Source: Thermoproteus sp. UBA157
Lineage (GTDB): Archaea; Thermoproteota; Thermoprotei; Thermoproteales; Thermoproteaceae
NCBI GenBank assembly: GCA_002497345.1
Contig: DANS01000043.1
Location: 1-30,359, forward strand
Direction of reading: 5' to 3'
DNA: 30,359 nucleotides
Shown here: positions 1-7,163 of the stretch, in pieces
Layout of the letters: every line of letters starts with the position of its first letter
Position numbering within the stretch: position 1 is the first letter of the stretch
Translations under genes and position numbers: made by a program
The notes under the pieces: model-generated
Told to the model about the DNA's origin: nothing
Database searches by the model: none
What the model saw: only the letters and a program-made list of their open reading frames with translations

Positions 1-112
1 CGGGGACGGGATGTCTTGCTCTAGGTCTCGAGCGCCACATCGGCGTTCCTCTAATAGGCGTTCCCCTACTTAATCGCGGCCGTTAAAACGAGCGGCGGAA
101 TGGCGAGGGAAA

Positions 113-121
113 GCTTAAATT
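113..121 (+). promoter_or_regulatory. TATA box of the tRNA gene
   Basis: An AT-rich core (gcttaaatt) is centred about 28 nt before the tRNA 5' end, the expected archaeal TATA spacing. The rest of bases 1-144 shows no gene I can support. A second AT-rich run near 81-90 lies too far upstream to serve the mature tRNA end. Confidence 0.55.
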
Positions 122-144
122 CGCCCTTGTTTATTGGAACCAAC

Positions 145-247
145 GGGCCCGTAGCTTAGCTAGGTAGAGCGCCCTGGGACGTAGTCCCGGCCGTCCCGCG
201 TAGGGCTCATAACCGGGAGGCCCCGGGTTCAAATCCCGGCGGGCCCA
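145..247 (+). tRNA. tRNA with CAU anticodon (elongator Met or Ile2), intron-containing
   Basis: The 7-bp acceptor stem pairs 145-151 with 240-246, with discriminator A at 247. The D arm is 154-170, the T arm 223-239 with loop TTCAAAT, and the variable loop 218-222. The anticodon loop CTCATAA (206-212) carries CAU at 208-210. The 3' anticodon strand CCGGG (213-217) needs CCCGG as partner; this forms only if 175-203 is removed, joining CCC (172-174) to GG (204-205). The anticodon stem lacks the GGG/CCC run of initiator tRNA, and the G1-C72 pair also argues against an initiator. The GGGCCCG acceptor resembles archaeal isoleucine tRNAs as I recall them, so an Ile2 tRNA (CAU modified to agmatidine) is at least as likely as elongator Met. 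CCA is not encoded. Confidence 0.93.
175..203 (+). other. tRNA intron at noncanonical position 29/30
   Basis: This 29-nt insert separates nucleotides 29 and 30 of the anticodon stem instead of the canonical 37/38 site. Its 5' part can form a small hairpin (GGGAC, loop GTA, GTCCC). Shifting the boundaries by one base destroys the CCCGG/CCGGG stem, so the boundaries are well fixed. Introns at such sites are well known in Thermoproteales tRNAs and are cut by the splicing endonuclease at bulge-helix-bulge structures. Confidence 0.8.
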
Positions 248-260
248 CTTCTCTCTTTTT
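248..260 (+). terminator. Pyrimidine/T-rich tract after the tRNA
   Basis: A tract ending in five T residues follows the tRNA discriminator base directly. Archaeal RNA polymerase commonly terminates in such oligo-T runs. No hairpin is needed or seen. Confidence 0.5.
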
Positions 261-312
261 GATGGCGCAGTGGGTAACCACAAAGGTTTTTTACCCGCGC
301 ACGCCTTAGGCC

Positions 313-735
313 ATGCTCAGAGCGGTGAAGTTCAAGGTCGAGCGCCGGGTCGACGACAGCGAGGCCGCTTGGCGCCGCCTCTCCAAGCTGGAGGAGATGC
401 CCAAATACTGGGGCGGCCACAAGCGTGTCGAGGTGCTCGGGGTCAACTCGGGGATCTACTCCTTAAGGATAAAGTTCGCTTTCCCGGGCCCGATGAACGA
501 GGGGTACGCCGAGGCCGTCGTGGACGAGGCTGCCAGGGAGGTCCTCTTGAACTACATAAGGGGGCCCTTCACAGGCACCGTGAGGAACTCCGCTAAAAAC
601 GGCGTGTTGGCCAGCGATTGGGACGTCATTCTGCATCCTCTGTTCCTCCCCCTGAAGCCTTGGGTCTCCTCGCACTTCAAGAAGGGGGCCGAGCACGCAT
701 TGGAGCGCTTGGCTCAAGCCCAGACCGACGCGTAA
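313..735 (+). CDS. Conserved small protein, possibly SRPBCC/START-like fold
   Basis: The 140-aa product has no signal peptide or membrane segment. Its pattern (N-terminal beta strand, a helix with a GGHKRVEVLG-type turn, several amphipathic strands around 45-110, and a long C-terminal helix ending in charged residues) resembles the SRPBCC/polyketide-cyclase-like ligand-binding fold. No catalytic motif is visible, so a ligand cannot be named. The ATG at 313 lies 24 nt from a T-rich TATA-like element near 285-292, which supports a leaderless transcript. The last 22 bp overlap the end of the convergent methyltransferase-like gene. The fold assignment is a guess from sequence pattern. Confidence 0.6.
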   Translation: MLRAVKFKVERRVDDSEAAWRRLSKLEEMPKYWGGHKRVEVLGVNSGIYSLRIKFAFPGPMNEGYAEAVVDEAAREVLLNYIRGPFTGTVRNSAKNGVLASDWDVILHPLFLPLKPWVSSHFKKGAEHALERLAQAQTDA

Positions 736-1640
736 AACGGGATTTCCCGAAGGAGCAATCTCCTCCTCTTGAGCCCGACCGCCTCGAGCAACCCCTCCAC
801 CTCGTCCCTCGAAAAGACGCGGAGGGCTCCCGCCGCTGCGTTTATGGCCAAGAAGCCGGGCATAGTCTCCACGACGGGTTGCCCAACGTAAAACACGGCT
901 TTAGGCGCCGCGCGCTTGATGCACGCCAGCTCGCCAACTGGATCCTCCATCCACTGCAACGCGTTAAAGAGGAGCACCTCCTCCACCGCCAGCTTGGCCA
1001 GCGAGTCGGCCAGCTCGCAGGCGGTCGCCGCCTTGAAGACGCATATCCCCGAGCCAGGGCAATCGCCCACGACCACGTTCGGGGCCGCCTCCAGAAGCGC
1101 CTCGACCGACGCTTCGTCGGCCTCATATCCCGCGTAGAGCTCCGGCGCATACTCGGCGTATATGTCCACGGCGTTATGCCCGCCTCTCATCCTCGGCTCG
1201 AAGATCCTCCTCCCTCTGAACCCCGCCGCTTTGAGGAAGTCGTCCCTCCAGAGCTTGTACCACCCCTGCGCTTGCATGGCCTCGAACAATATCCTCGCCG
1301 CCTCCGAATCGCCCTCCAAAACCTTGCGGAAGATCGCGTCGAAGGAGCGGTGCAGAGCCAGCCACTCCTGGGCGTATGGCCCCCTAGGCGTCCCGGGCGT
1401 CCTCGGCCTCTTCACGACGTCTCCCTCCTCGTCCACATAGCCGTGGTGTAGCAGAGATCTGTAGAGGGCCCTCGCGACCGGCGCGTCGACCTTGCCCGCG
1501 GCCTTGGCCTCTTCCCACCACTTAACGGCGTACCAGACGCTCCAGCGCAACGCGTTGATCATGTCGGAGATGCCGCCAGCCCCCGCCAAATAGCCCCTGA
1601 ACCTCCTGAGCATGCTCAGAGCGTCCAGCAACGAGCTCAT
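714..1640 (-). CDS. SAM-methyltransferase-like protein with helical N-terminal domain
   Basis: The product is 308 aa. Residues 1-150 look helical and Trp-rich. The C-terminal half resembles the second half of a class I methyltransferase: a strand ending in Asp with a Gly-containing turn (VVVGDCPGSG), a motif like VLLFNALQWMEDP, a strand resembling VFYVGQP, and a final segment resembling FSRDEVEGLLEAVGL. The canonical GxGxG loop is weak, so SAM binding is unproven. The ATG at 1640 is preferred over the GTG at 1646 because it makes an ATGA overlap with the stop of the upstream 57-aa gene, indicating translational coupling. The substrate is unknown. The gene is convergent with the SRPBCC-like gene. 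Confidence 0.65.
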   Translation of the reverse strand: MSSLLDALSMLRRFRGYLAGAGGISDMINALRWSVWYAVKWWEEAKAAGKVDAPVARALYRSLLHHGYVDEEGDVVKRPRTPGTPRGPYAQEWLALHRSFDAIFRKVLEGDSEAARILFEAMQAQGWYKLWRDDFLKAAGFRGRRIFEPRMRGGHNAVDIYAEYAPELYAGYEADEASVEALLEAAPNVVVGDCPGSGICVFKAATACELADSLAKLAVEEVLLFNALQWMEDPVGELACIKRAAPKAVFYVGQPVVETMPGFLAINAAAGALRVFSRDEVEGLLEAVGLKRRRLLLREIPFYASVWA

Positions 1641-1810
1641 AGGCACTTCAAAACGCCCATCCTCTCCAAGCGGAGCAGGAGGAGCCTAGTGGAGGCGTCC
1701 ACGCACGGGCACTTCAGAGCCTCCAGCACCTTCTGCTGGATATCCTCGGGCAGAGCGGAGAACTTCTCGGGATCGGCTATGTCGCAGTCGAGGGGTCTCC
1801 GATTCAGCAC
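1637..1810 (-). CDS. Small Cys-containing protein coupled to the methyltransferase-like gene
   Basis: A GTG-initiated frame encodes 57 aa and ends in the TGA of an ATGA overlap with the 308-aa gene. It has four Cys (9, 34, 36, 56), including a CPC motif, and a helical middle and C-terminus. Codon third positions are mainly G or C, as in neighbouring genes. An AT-rich element near 1838-1846 lies slightly far upstream for its promoter. I do not recognise the family. The Cys arrangement could bind a metal, but the spacing does not match a standard zinc ribbon. It could also be a docking subunit for the methyltransferase-like protein. Confidence 0.6.
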   Translation of the reverse strand: MLNRRPLDCDIADPEKFSALPEDIQQKVLEALKCPCVDASTRLLLLRLERMGVLKCL

Positions 1811-1886
1811 GCGTTAAATCCAGCGGTCAGCTCTTAGCCTTTATTACACGCACGCATGAAATATATAGCACCTCCCGCGGGCGTTC

Positions 1887-3044
1887 ATGAGGTCGTACAC
1901 AGACAAGTTCATAATGACGCCGGGCCCTACCGAGATACCCCACAGGATCCGCTCGGCGCTTATCAGAGAGACCACAAACCCCGATCTCGATCCCCAGTTC
2001 TTAGAGCTCTACAACTCGGTGAGGGCCAAGCTCAAGAGGCTGGTGGGGGCCGAAAAGGCCGACCTATACGTGTGGGTCGGCGAGGCCATGTTGGGCCTAG
2101 ACGCGGCGGTGGCCAACACGGTCAAGGAGGGCACGAGGGCGCTCGTCGTGGACAACGGCGTTTACGGCGAGGGCTTCGCGGATTTGGTCAAGCTATACGG
2201 CGGGAGGCCCATAACCCTCGGCCTCGACTGGAGGAGGTCCGCGGACTTGCACGCGTTGGAGAGGGCGCTCGAGGTGCACAAAGACGTCGAGGTGGTCACG
2301 CTGGTCCACTGCGATACGCCCTCGGCTATCTTCAACGACTTGAGGGAGGTTGGGAAAATCGTGAGGTCCTTCGGCCCTCTCCTCGTCGTCGACGCCGTGT
2401 CCAGCATAGGCGCTGCCGAGATAAAATTCGACGATTGGGGCGTGGACGTGCTCATAGGGGGTAGCCAGAAAGCCCTCAACGCGCCCGCGGGGCTCACGAT
2501 TCTCGCAATAAGCGAAAGAGCTTGGGATAGATTCAAGGCCGTTTCGCGGAGCTCCTTCTACGAGAACCCCCTCCTCTGGAAGGAGATGTTGGACGAGCGG
2601 GGCGTGTTCCCCTACACCTTCTCCGACGTCTTGCTCTACGCGTTGGACGAATCGCTGAGGGCGATCTTCGAGGAAGGGCTCGACTCGGTCTTCGGGAGGC
2701 ACGAGGCGGCCAGGAGGGCCTCGAGGGCGGCTCTGGAGGCCATGGGGCTGGAGCCATACCCGGCCGATGTCTCCTGCACATGCCCATCCGTCTCGGCCTT
2801 CTTGGCGCCCAGAGGCATCAGCCCCTCCGAAGTGAGGCGCGTGGCGTGGGAGAGATACGGAGTTATGATAGGCGGTAGCTGGGGCAAGCTGGAGGGCTCC
2901 GTCCTCAGAATAGGCCATATGGGGGTCCAAGCCTCCTACGCCCACCTCGCCGTCGCCTTCACCGCCTTGGCCAAGGCCCTCGCCGATTTGGGCCACAAGG
3001 TCGACCTCGGCGCCGCCTTGGAGGCCCTGGCCTCCCGCTTCTGA
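1887..3044 (+). CDS. Class V aminotransferase (serine/alanine-glyoxylate aminotransferase family)
   Basis: This 385-aa PLP enzyme is of normal length for the alanine/serine-glyoxylate aminotransferase group. The N-terminus carries the characteristic TPGPTEIP motif. The PLP Asp is in VVDAVSS (Asp169), and the Schiff-base Lys is Lys195 in GGSQKAL. His141 lies at the usual cofactor-stacking region. Family members transfer an amino group from serine or alanine to glyoxylate or pyruvate; the exact donor cannot be read from sequence. A TATA box at 1859-1867 is centred 24 nt before the ATG, so the mRNA is probably leaderless. The gene appears monocistronic, with the MFS gene downstream having its own TATA element. 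Confidence 0.9.
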   Translation: MRSYTDKFIMTPGPTEIPHRIRSALIRETTNPDLDPQFLELYNSVRAKLKRLVGAEKADLYVWVGEAMLGLDAAVANTVKEGTRALVVDNGVYGEGFADLVKLYGGRPITLGLDWRRSADLHALERALEVHKDVEVVTLVHCDTPSAIFNDLREVGKIVRSFGPLLVVDAVSSIGAAEIKFDDWGVDVLIGGSQKALNAPAGLTILAISERAWDRFKAVSRSSFYENPLLWKEMLDERGVFPYTFSDVLLYALDESLRAIFEEGLDSVFGRHEAARRASRAALEAMGLEPYPADVSCTCPSVSAFLAPRGISPSEVRRVAWERYGVMIGGSWGKLEGSVLRIGHMGVQASYAHLAVAFTALAKALADLGHKVDLGAALEALASRF

Positions 3045-3074
3045 AAGCTTTTTAAGAGGTTTTCGCTCGTCTCC

Positions 3075-4280
3075 ATGAAGAGGCTCTCGGCGTCGTATCT
3101 GCCGGTCTTAATCGCGCGGATCGGGTCTGGAGCTGGCGCGGCCATAACCTCCTTCCTCTTCCCCGGGCAAGAGCTGGCCGTCGGCGCCATCTTGGCCGTC
3201 TACCCGCTCCTGGAGGCCTTGGGCTCCTTCGTGGCGGGGAGATACGCTGATAAATTCGGCAGAAGGCCTGCCATGGTGCTGGGCTACTTGGCCAGGCTCG
3301 CCACTATGGCGTTGATGTATTTCGCGTTGAAGTGGGGCTGGGGCCCTCTCGGAGTCGGCGCGATAAATGCGGCCGCCGGCTTCTTCACCTCGTTCATCCT
3401 GGTATCCTCGTTGGCCATGGTCGCCGACCTCACCGAGGTGCGCAATAGAGGGCTTGGCATGGGGGCCTTCGAGCTGGCCAACTTGGGCGGCTATGCGGTC
3501 GGCTACGCGGTCGGCGCCGGGATGTTTCAACTCCTGGGCGGAGCCGGCTCCTTCGCGGCCCTCGCCGTCTTCACCGCGGCCTTGACTCCCGTCGTCCTCA
3601 TCATGGCGGAGACGGCGCCAATTAAGGGCGTCGAGATTCCGCTGAACCCCTTCAGAGGCCTCCCGCCCGCCACTTGGCCGGCCATACCGCTTTGGTTCGC
3701 CCTCACTACGTTTATAGGCATGGGCATATACTCTGGCAGGGCCATAGCAAACGCCTTGTCGGCCTCCTCCAGCTTGGCGCATTTACAATCCGGCGTTTTG
3801 TTCGCGGGCGCGCTCATCGTCGTAGGAACGGGCGCTGTGATCTTCGGGCGGCTTTCCGACAGATGGGGCAGGGAGAGGACGCTCGACGTCGGCATCGTCG
3901 GCGTCATGGCGGCGTTGGTCGTCCTCGCTGGGCTCTTGGCGCTCAACGTATCGCCGCTGAAGGCCGTGGCGCTGGCATCGCCCTTGATCTTCCTCGCTTC
4001 GGCCATAGCGCCGTCGGTGTTGGCCACGGTGGGCGATCATGCGCTTATAACAATGAGGGGGACGGCCCTAGGCCTCTACAGCGTCATCCTCGGCGTGGGC
4101 ATGGCCGTCGGCGCTATGTTGGGCTCCGCAGCGGCGGTGAACGGGGGGCTGTTCGGCATAGTCCTCGCCGCGCTGGCCGTCTTCTCGGCGGCAACGGCCC
4201 TCTACGTGATCCTCAAGATCTTCACGAGGAGGTTCTCGCGCAGATACAACAGCGATATACAATCGCGTCGCCTGCTCTGA
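3075..4280 (+). CDS. MFS transporter
   Basis: This 401-aa hydrophobic protein has about 12 predicted transmembrane segments. The MFS loop motif occurs in both halves: GRYADKFGRRP between the first helices, and GRLSDRWGRER after the central loop. This duplication is typical of the superfamily. No ligand-specific signature is visible, so the substrate is unknown. The promoter candidate is the ctttttaag element at 3047-3057, about 24 nt before the ATG. The final 59 bp, encoding a basic Arg-rich cytoplasmic tail, overlap the convergent thermopsin-like gene. Confidence 0.88.
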   Translation: MKRLSASYLPVLIARIGSGAGAAITSFLFPGQELAVGAILAVYPLLEALGSFVAGRYADKFGRRPAMVLGYLARLATMALMYFALKWGWGPLGVGAINAAAGFFTSFILVSSLAMVADLTEVRNRGLGMGAFELANLGGYAVGYAVGAGMFQLLGGAGSFAALAVFTAALTPVVLIMAETAPIKGVEIPLNPFRGLPPATWPAIPLWFALTTFIGMGIYSGRAIANALSASSSLAHLQSGVLFAGALIVVGTGAVIFGRLSDRWGRERTLDVGIVGVMAALVVLAGLLALNVSPLKAVALASPLIFLASAIAPSVLATVGDHALITMRGTALGLYSVILGVGMAVGAMLGSAAAVNGGLFGIVLAALAVFSAATALYVILKIFTRRFSRRYNSDIQSRRLL

Positions 4281-5265
4281 GAATCGCCGTTATGTTGTAC
4301 GTCCCCGGCGCCAGCTCCAGATAGCTCGCCCCAACCTCCGTCCCGTTGACCAACACCGTCCATTGCCCGCTCGGTGGCGTTAAGACTACCGATAGGCCGC
4401 CTGCGGCCGGGATGACAGACGCCTGGGGGCTCCACAGGAGAATCGCGGCCGACCTCCCAGCCCTCTGCACCGCCTTGTCGCCCTCGGCGTATTCGGCCAA
4501 GCCCTTGACCGGGCTGATCCTCTCGGCCGTCGGCGGCGACTCAGAGCCCGAGTAGGCACACGGCGGCACGTACCACTTGCCGCCGGCCTCGTAATAAAGG
4601 GCCATCCACCCGCTCCATTTCGCCACCTCCGCGGTGTAGCCCTCGCGAGGCCCCGCGATCACCCACTCGAGTTCCCGGCCCGGGGCCACGTAGAGGACGG
4701 CGGCGTCTGGCAACTCCACGACATCGTAGAGGCGCCATGCTCCGTCCACTTCGTAGTAGAAGTAAAGCGCGGAGCCGTTGGCAACGATCCTTAGGCCGAG
4801 ATGCGCGGGCAACGTGATCTCGCCTATGGTCGCCGAGTTCTGATACGCCGCTACTGTGCGTCCGCCTGCTCGGTACCTCACCACGTTGCCGCCTCCCTTG
4901 GCCTCCACGCGTCCATAATCGCTCACGTTAAAGACGTAGTCGGCGGCGGCCAGGTAGTAGGTTCCGTTGAAGTACGTGATCAGAAGGACGTTCTGGACCC
5001 AGTACTCGACCTTTCCCGATTTGGCGAATGCGTTAAGCTGTAGCGAGACCGCGTTAATGGGAGGCCCAGGGCCCGTCGAGCGGAAGGCCGCTTCCTCCAA
5101 GTAGGCCAGCCCCATCACCCCAGCCGTGGTGTAGCTGTAGGAGAAGGCGCCGCAAGTCCCCTTGTCAACTACGCCGACCACAAGCGGTGTGGACTTGTCC
5201 AAATACCACGCGGCCGCGACAGCAAGAGCCGCCAAGGCGGTCAACAAGATTACTCTGCCCTCCAC
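4222..5265 (-). CDS. Thermopsin-family secreted protein (peptidase A5-like)
   Basis: The 347-aa product starts with a hydrophobic signal or anchor segment (about residues 5-22) and has no further strong membrane helix. Residues about 45-110 contain the signature NAVSLQLNAF followed by YWVQNVLLI, which is characteristic of thermopsin, an acid protease family of archaea. The segment around 300-335 (VNGTEV, LAPGTYNITA) looks like a PEGA-type beta repeat. Several N-x-S/T sites suggest glycosylation outside the cell. Protease activity is not assured, because many thermopsin-like archaeal proteins are uncharacterised. The start is GTG, with a TATA arm at about 5284-5290. The C-terminus ends unusually in a Cys-containing RCCIC segment within the overlap with the MFS gene. 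Confidence 0.75.
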   Translation of the reverse strand: MEGRVILLTALAALAVAAAWYLDKSTPLVVGVVDKGTCGAFSYSYTTAGVMGLAYLEEAAFRSTGPGPPINAVSLQLNAFAKSGKVEYWVQNVLLITYFNGTYYLAAADYVFNVSDYGRVEAKGGGNVVRYRAGGRTVAAYQNSATIGEITLPAHLGLRIVANGSALYFYYEVDGAWRLYDVVELPDAAVLYVAPGRELEWVIAGPREGYTAEVAKWSGWMALYYEAGGKWYVPPCAYSGSESPPTAERISPVKGLAEYAEGDKAVQRAGRSAAILLWSPQASVIPAAGGLSVVLTPPSGQWTVLVNGTEVGASYLELAPGTYNITAILRAGDAIVYRCCICARTSS

Positions 5266-5283
5266 GCCAGCTGACCGTCCAGC

Positions 5284-5301
5284 CCTTAAATCTTATTAAG
5301 G
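5284..5301. promoter_or_regulatory. Palindromic bidirectional TATA element
   Basis: A perfect inverted repeat (CCTTAA, 6-nt spacer, TTAAGG) lies between divergent start codons only 54 bp apart. The left arm is 22 nt from the thermopsin GTG (5265) and the right arm about 23 nt from the thioredoxin GTG (5320). Each arm therefore fits as a TATA box for one direction. Confidence 0.6.
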
Positions 5302-5319
5302 ATCGAGGCTACCCTCAGC

Positions 5320-5652
5320 GTGGAGCTAGTCGTGGTAGACGGCGGAACTGCGCTGGATCGCGCCCTGGCCGAATGCGCCGTAGCGCTTGTCTTCTTCAGC
5401 GGCCGCCAATGCGCGGTCTGCGCTAACTTCGAGAGGATGCTCAGGGCTATATGTAGGGGCTATTCCGGCATATGTTGCATAAAGGTGGAGTCCGACAACG
5501 CGTTGGATCGCGTCAAACAGTTGGGCATAATGGGGGTCCCGGCTATCGTCGGCTATGTAAACGGCGAGCCGGTGACGGTGGCGTCAGGCCTCCTTCACGC
5601 CCCGGCCGTTAGTATGTTCATAACCTCGTTGATTAGAGCGGCGCGTGGATAA
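5320..5652 (+). CDS. Thioredoxin-like protein with CAVC active site
   Basis: This 110-aa single-domain thioredoxin fold has the redox motif C31-A-V-C34 after the strand VALVFF and the cis-proline motif GVPAI (Pro74). The usual Trp before the first Cys is absent (GRQC). Three or four extra Cys (19, 45, 52, 53) are unusual for a thioredoxin and suggest metal binding or further disulfides. It starts with GTG, leaderless from the palindromic promoter. It overlaps the next gene by 8 bp and is probably co-translated with it. It has no signal peptide, so it is likely cytosolic. Confidence 0.85.
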   Translation: MELVVVDGGTALDRALAECAVALVFFSGRQCAVCANFERMLRAICRGYSGICCIKVESDNALDRVKQLGIMGVPAIVGYVNGEPVTVASGLLHAPAVSMFITSLIRAARG

Positions 5653-6028
5653 AGTCGTCTCTGTGTTGAGGGTTTTGGCCAAGGCCTATCTGCTGGGCAG
5701 CTGCTGGCAATGCGCCGACGTGCTCAGCAGACTGGCGTCGGGGCCTGGCGCCGAGTCGGCGTGGGCTCTGTTGAGGGAGGCCTACGCGCTGGCCAAGTCA
5801 ATAGCCTCGAACAAACAGAGGATGGGCGGCGTCGAGTGTTGCATAGCGGCGCGCCTCGGGCCCGGCCTAGAGCCGGAGGTCTGCAGGATCTACGGCGGAA
5901 TCCCTGCAGGAGATCTCTGTTGCGCGGTCTGTCCCGACATTCCGCCCGAGGAGGAGTACTTGGAGGCGGCCGGCGAAGTCGTCGAGAAGGGGCTTCTGGC
6001 CAGGGCCGCGGCGCTCGCGCAAGCCTAG
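5645..6028 (+). CDS. Cys-rich protein of unknown function
   Basis: The 127-aa helical protein has eight Cys: a CWQC motif (20-23), a CC pair (65-66), Cys80 and a CCAVC cluster (92-96). The family is not recognised. The spacing allows an Fe-S cluster, zinc sites or a set of disulfides. The GTG start at 5645 lies inside the end of the thioredoxin gene (8-bp overlap), implying a shared transcript and function. The two proteins may be redox partners, but this is inference. Its TAG stop shares CTAG with the stop of the convergent MFS gene. Confidence 0.75.
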   Translation: MDKVVSVLRVLAKAYLLGSCWQCADVLSRLASGPGAESAWALLREAYALAKSIASNKQRMGGVECCIAARLGPGLEPEVCRIYGGIPAGDLCCAVCPDIPPEEEYLEAAGEVVEKGLLARAAALAQA

Positions 6029-7149
6029 AGCAAGAACAGAAAGGACGTGCCCAAGCGAGCGAGGGCTGTGTATATCATCATCTCGCGTATGAACCTCTCG
6101 CTGTAGTTTCCTGCGTAGGCCAAAATAGCGCTGGATAGTTCGGCCCCGACGAGGGCGCCGGCTGCGTTGACCAAGTTGTAATAGCCCAGGGCCTTTCGCC
6201 TATCCTCCGCGTTGTCGACCACATATGCGAAATAGGCGATGTTGGATATCGAGCCGCCGAATCCGTAGAAGAGGTAGGCCGCGTAGATCTGGTAGACGTT
6301 GGTGGCCACGCCGTATATGAGGGGCCACAACATGAACGTGGCTCTGCCCAGGAAGAGGGAGAGGCGCATGTGTTTGTCCACGAACTTGCCCACGGCTCTC
6401 TGGAAGGCCAGGTTAGACGCGACCGTGATTATTTGAACAATGGCTACTTGGAGGCCCGTCATGTGGAAGACGTAGACTTGGGCAAGGGGGAAGAGGGGCC
6501 AAGCGAAGGACCAAGTTATCATGAAGGCGAGGTTGTCGAGGTAGAACTTGAGGAGGCGCTTGTTTATCTTGCCCTGCGGAGGCCTCGCTCCTTCGTCGTA
6601 TTCGAGACCCAACAGGTAGAGCTGTATCGTGTTGGCCACGGTCAACGCCGCCGCGATCTCCAGCGCTAGTCTTATCGCCAAGGGATTATTCCGGATCAAG
6701 AAGCCGGTCATGAGCGTCGCCGCCAAGCCTCCCAACGTCGAGTAGAACGAGAACTCGGCCAACGATATGCCCCTCCTCTGCCTGCTGTATTGCTCTATTA
6801 TGAGGGACCAGCCGTATCCAGAAATGCCGAGGGAGGCCGTCACCGCTACGTATAGGCCTGTATATGCCGCGTGTACGTCGGCGAAAATAGCCATTAAGAA
6901 GAGCGCCGCCGCCGATGAGAGGTTCGCCGCGAGGATCATCCTCAAGGGCCGCCACCTCCTAAATGAGGCGAGGAAGGCCGAGATGTTGCTGAAAGTAGTC
7001 CCGGCGGAGGCGATAAGCCCCAACATCAACGGCGGCGTTCCCGTCGACGCGGCGACGAAGCCGACAAAGGGGCCGTACAAGTTATTCGCAAAGCTCTGCA
7101 GAGTTGAATATGCGTAGAGCCGCTTTAGGATCGACACGGCGCGTGCCAC
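6025..7149 (-). CDS. MFS-like multi-pass membrane transporter
   Basis: The 374-aa product is hydrophobic throughout, with about 11-12 predicted membrane helices and a basic central loop near residues 190-210. A motif-A-like sequence (GKFVDKHMRL) follows in the second half, which supports the Major Facilitator Superfamily. The N-terminal half lacks a clear motif A. The substrate is unknown. It starts with GTG only 14 bp after the DsbA-like gene and is probably cotranscribed with it, so it could move a compound linked to extracytoplasmic thiol chemistry. The stop shares a CTAG with the convergent gene. Confidence 0.8.
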   Translation of the reverse strand: MARAVSILKRLYAYSTLQSFANNLYGPFVGFVAASTGTPPLMLGLIASAGTTFSNISAFLASFRRWRPLRMILAANLSSAAALFLMAIFADVHAAYTGLYVAVTASLGISGYGWSLIIEQYSRQRRGISLAEFSFYSTLGGLAATLMTGFLIRNNPLAIRLALEIAAALTVANTIQLYLLGLEYDEGARPPQGKINKRLLKFYLDNLAFMITWSFAWPLFPLAQVYVFHMTGLQVAIVQIITVASNLAFQRAVGKFVDKHMRLSLFLGRATFMLWPLIYGVATNVYQIYAAYLFYGFGGSISNIAYFAYVVDNAEDRRKALGYYNLVNAAGALVGAELSSAILAYAGNYSERFIREMMIYTALARLGTSFLFLL

Positions 7150-7163
7150 CTTATGTACTTCCC

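Noticed and set aside
1..144. Short frames open to the left edge on both strands
   Set aside because: Too short, no recognisable motif, and no frame is favoured by codon use; only the tRNA promoter is supported.
618..1451. Long plus-strand frame opposite the methyltransferase-like gene
   Set aside because: It is Arg/Pro-rich shadow reading of a minus-strand gene in GC-rich DNA. Many similar long frames across the window were dismissed for the same reason.
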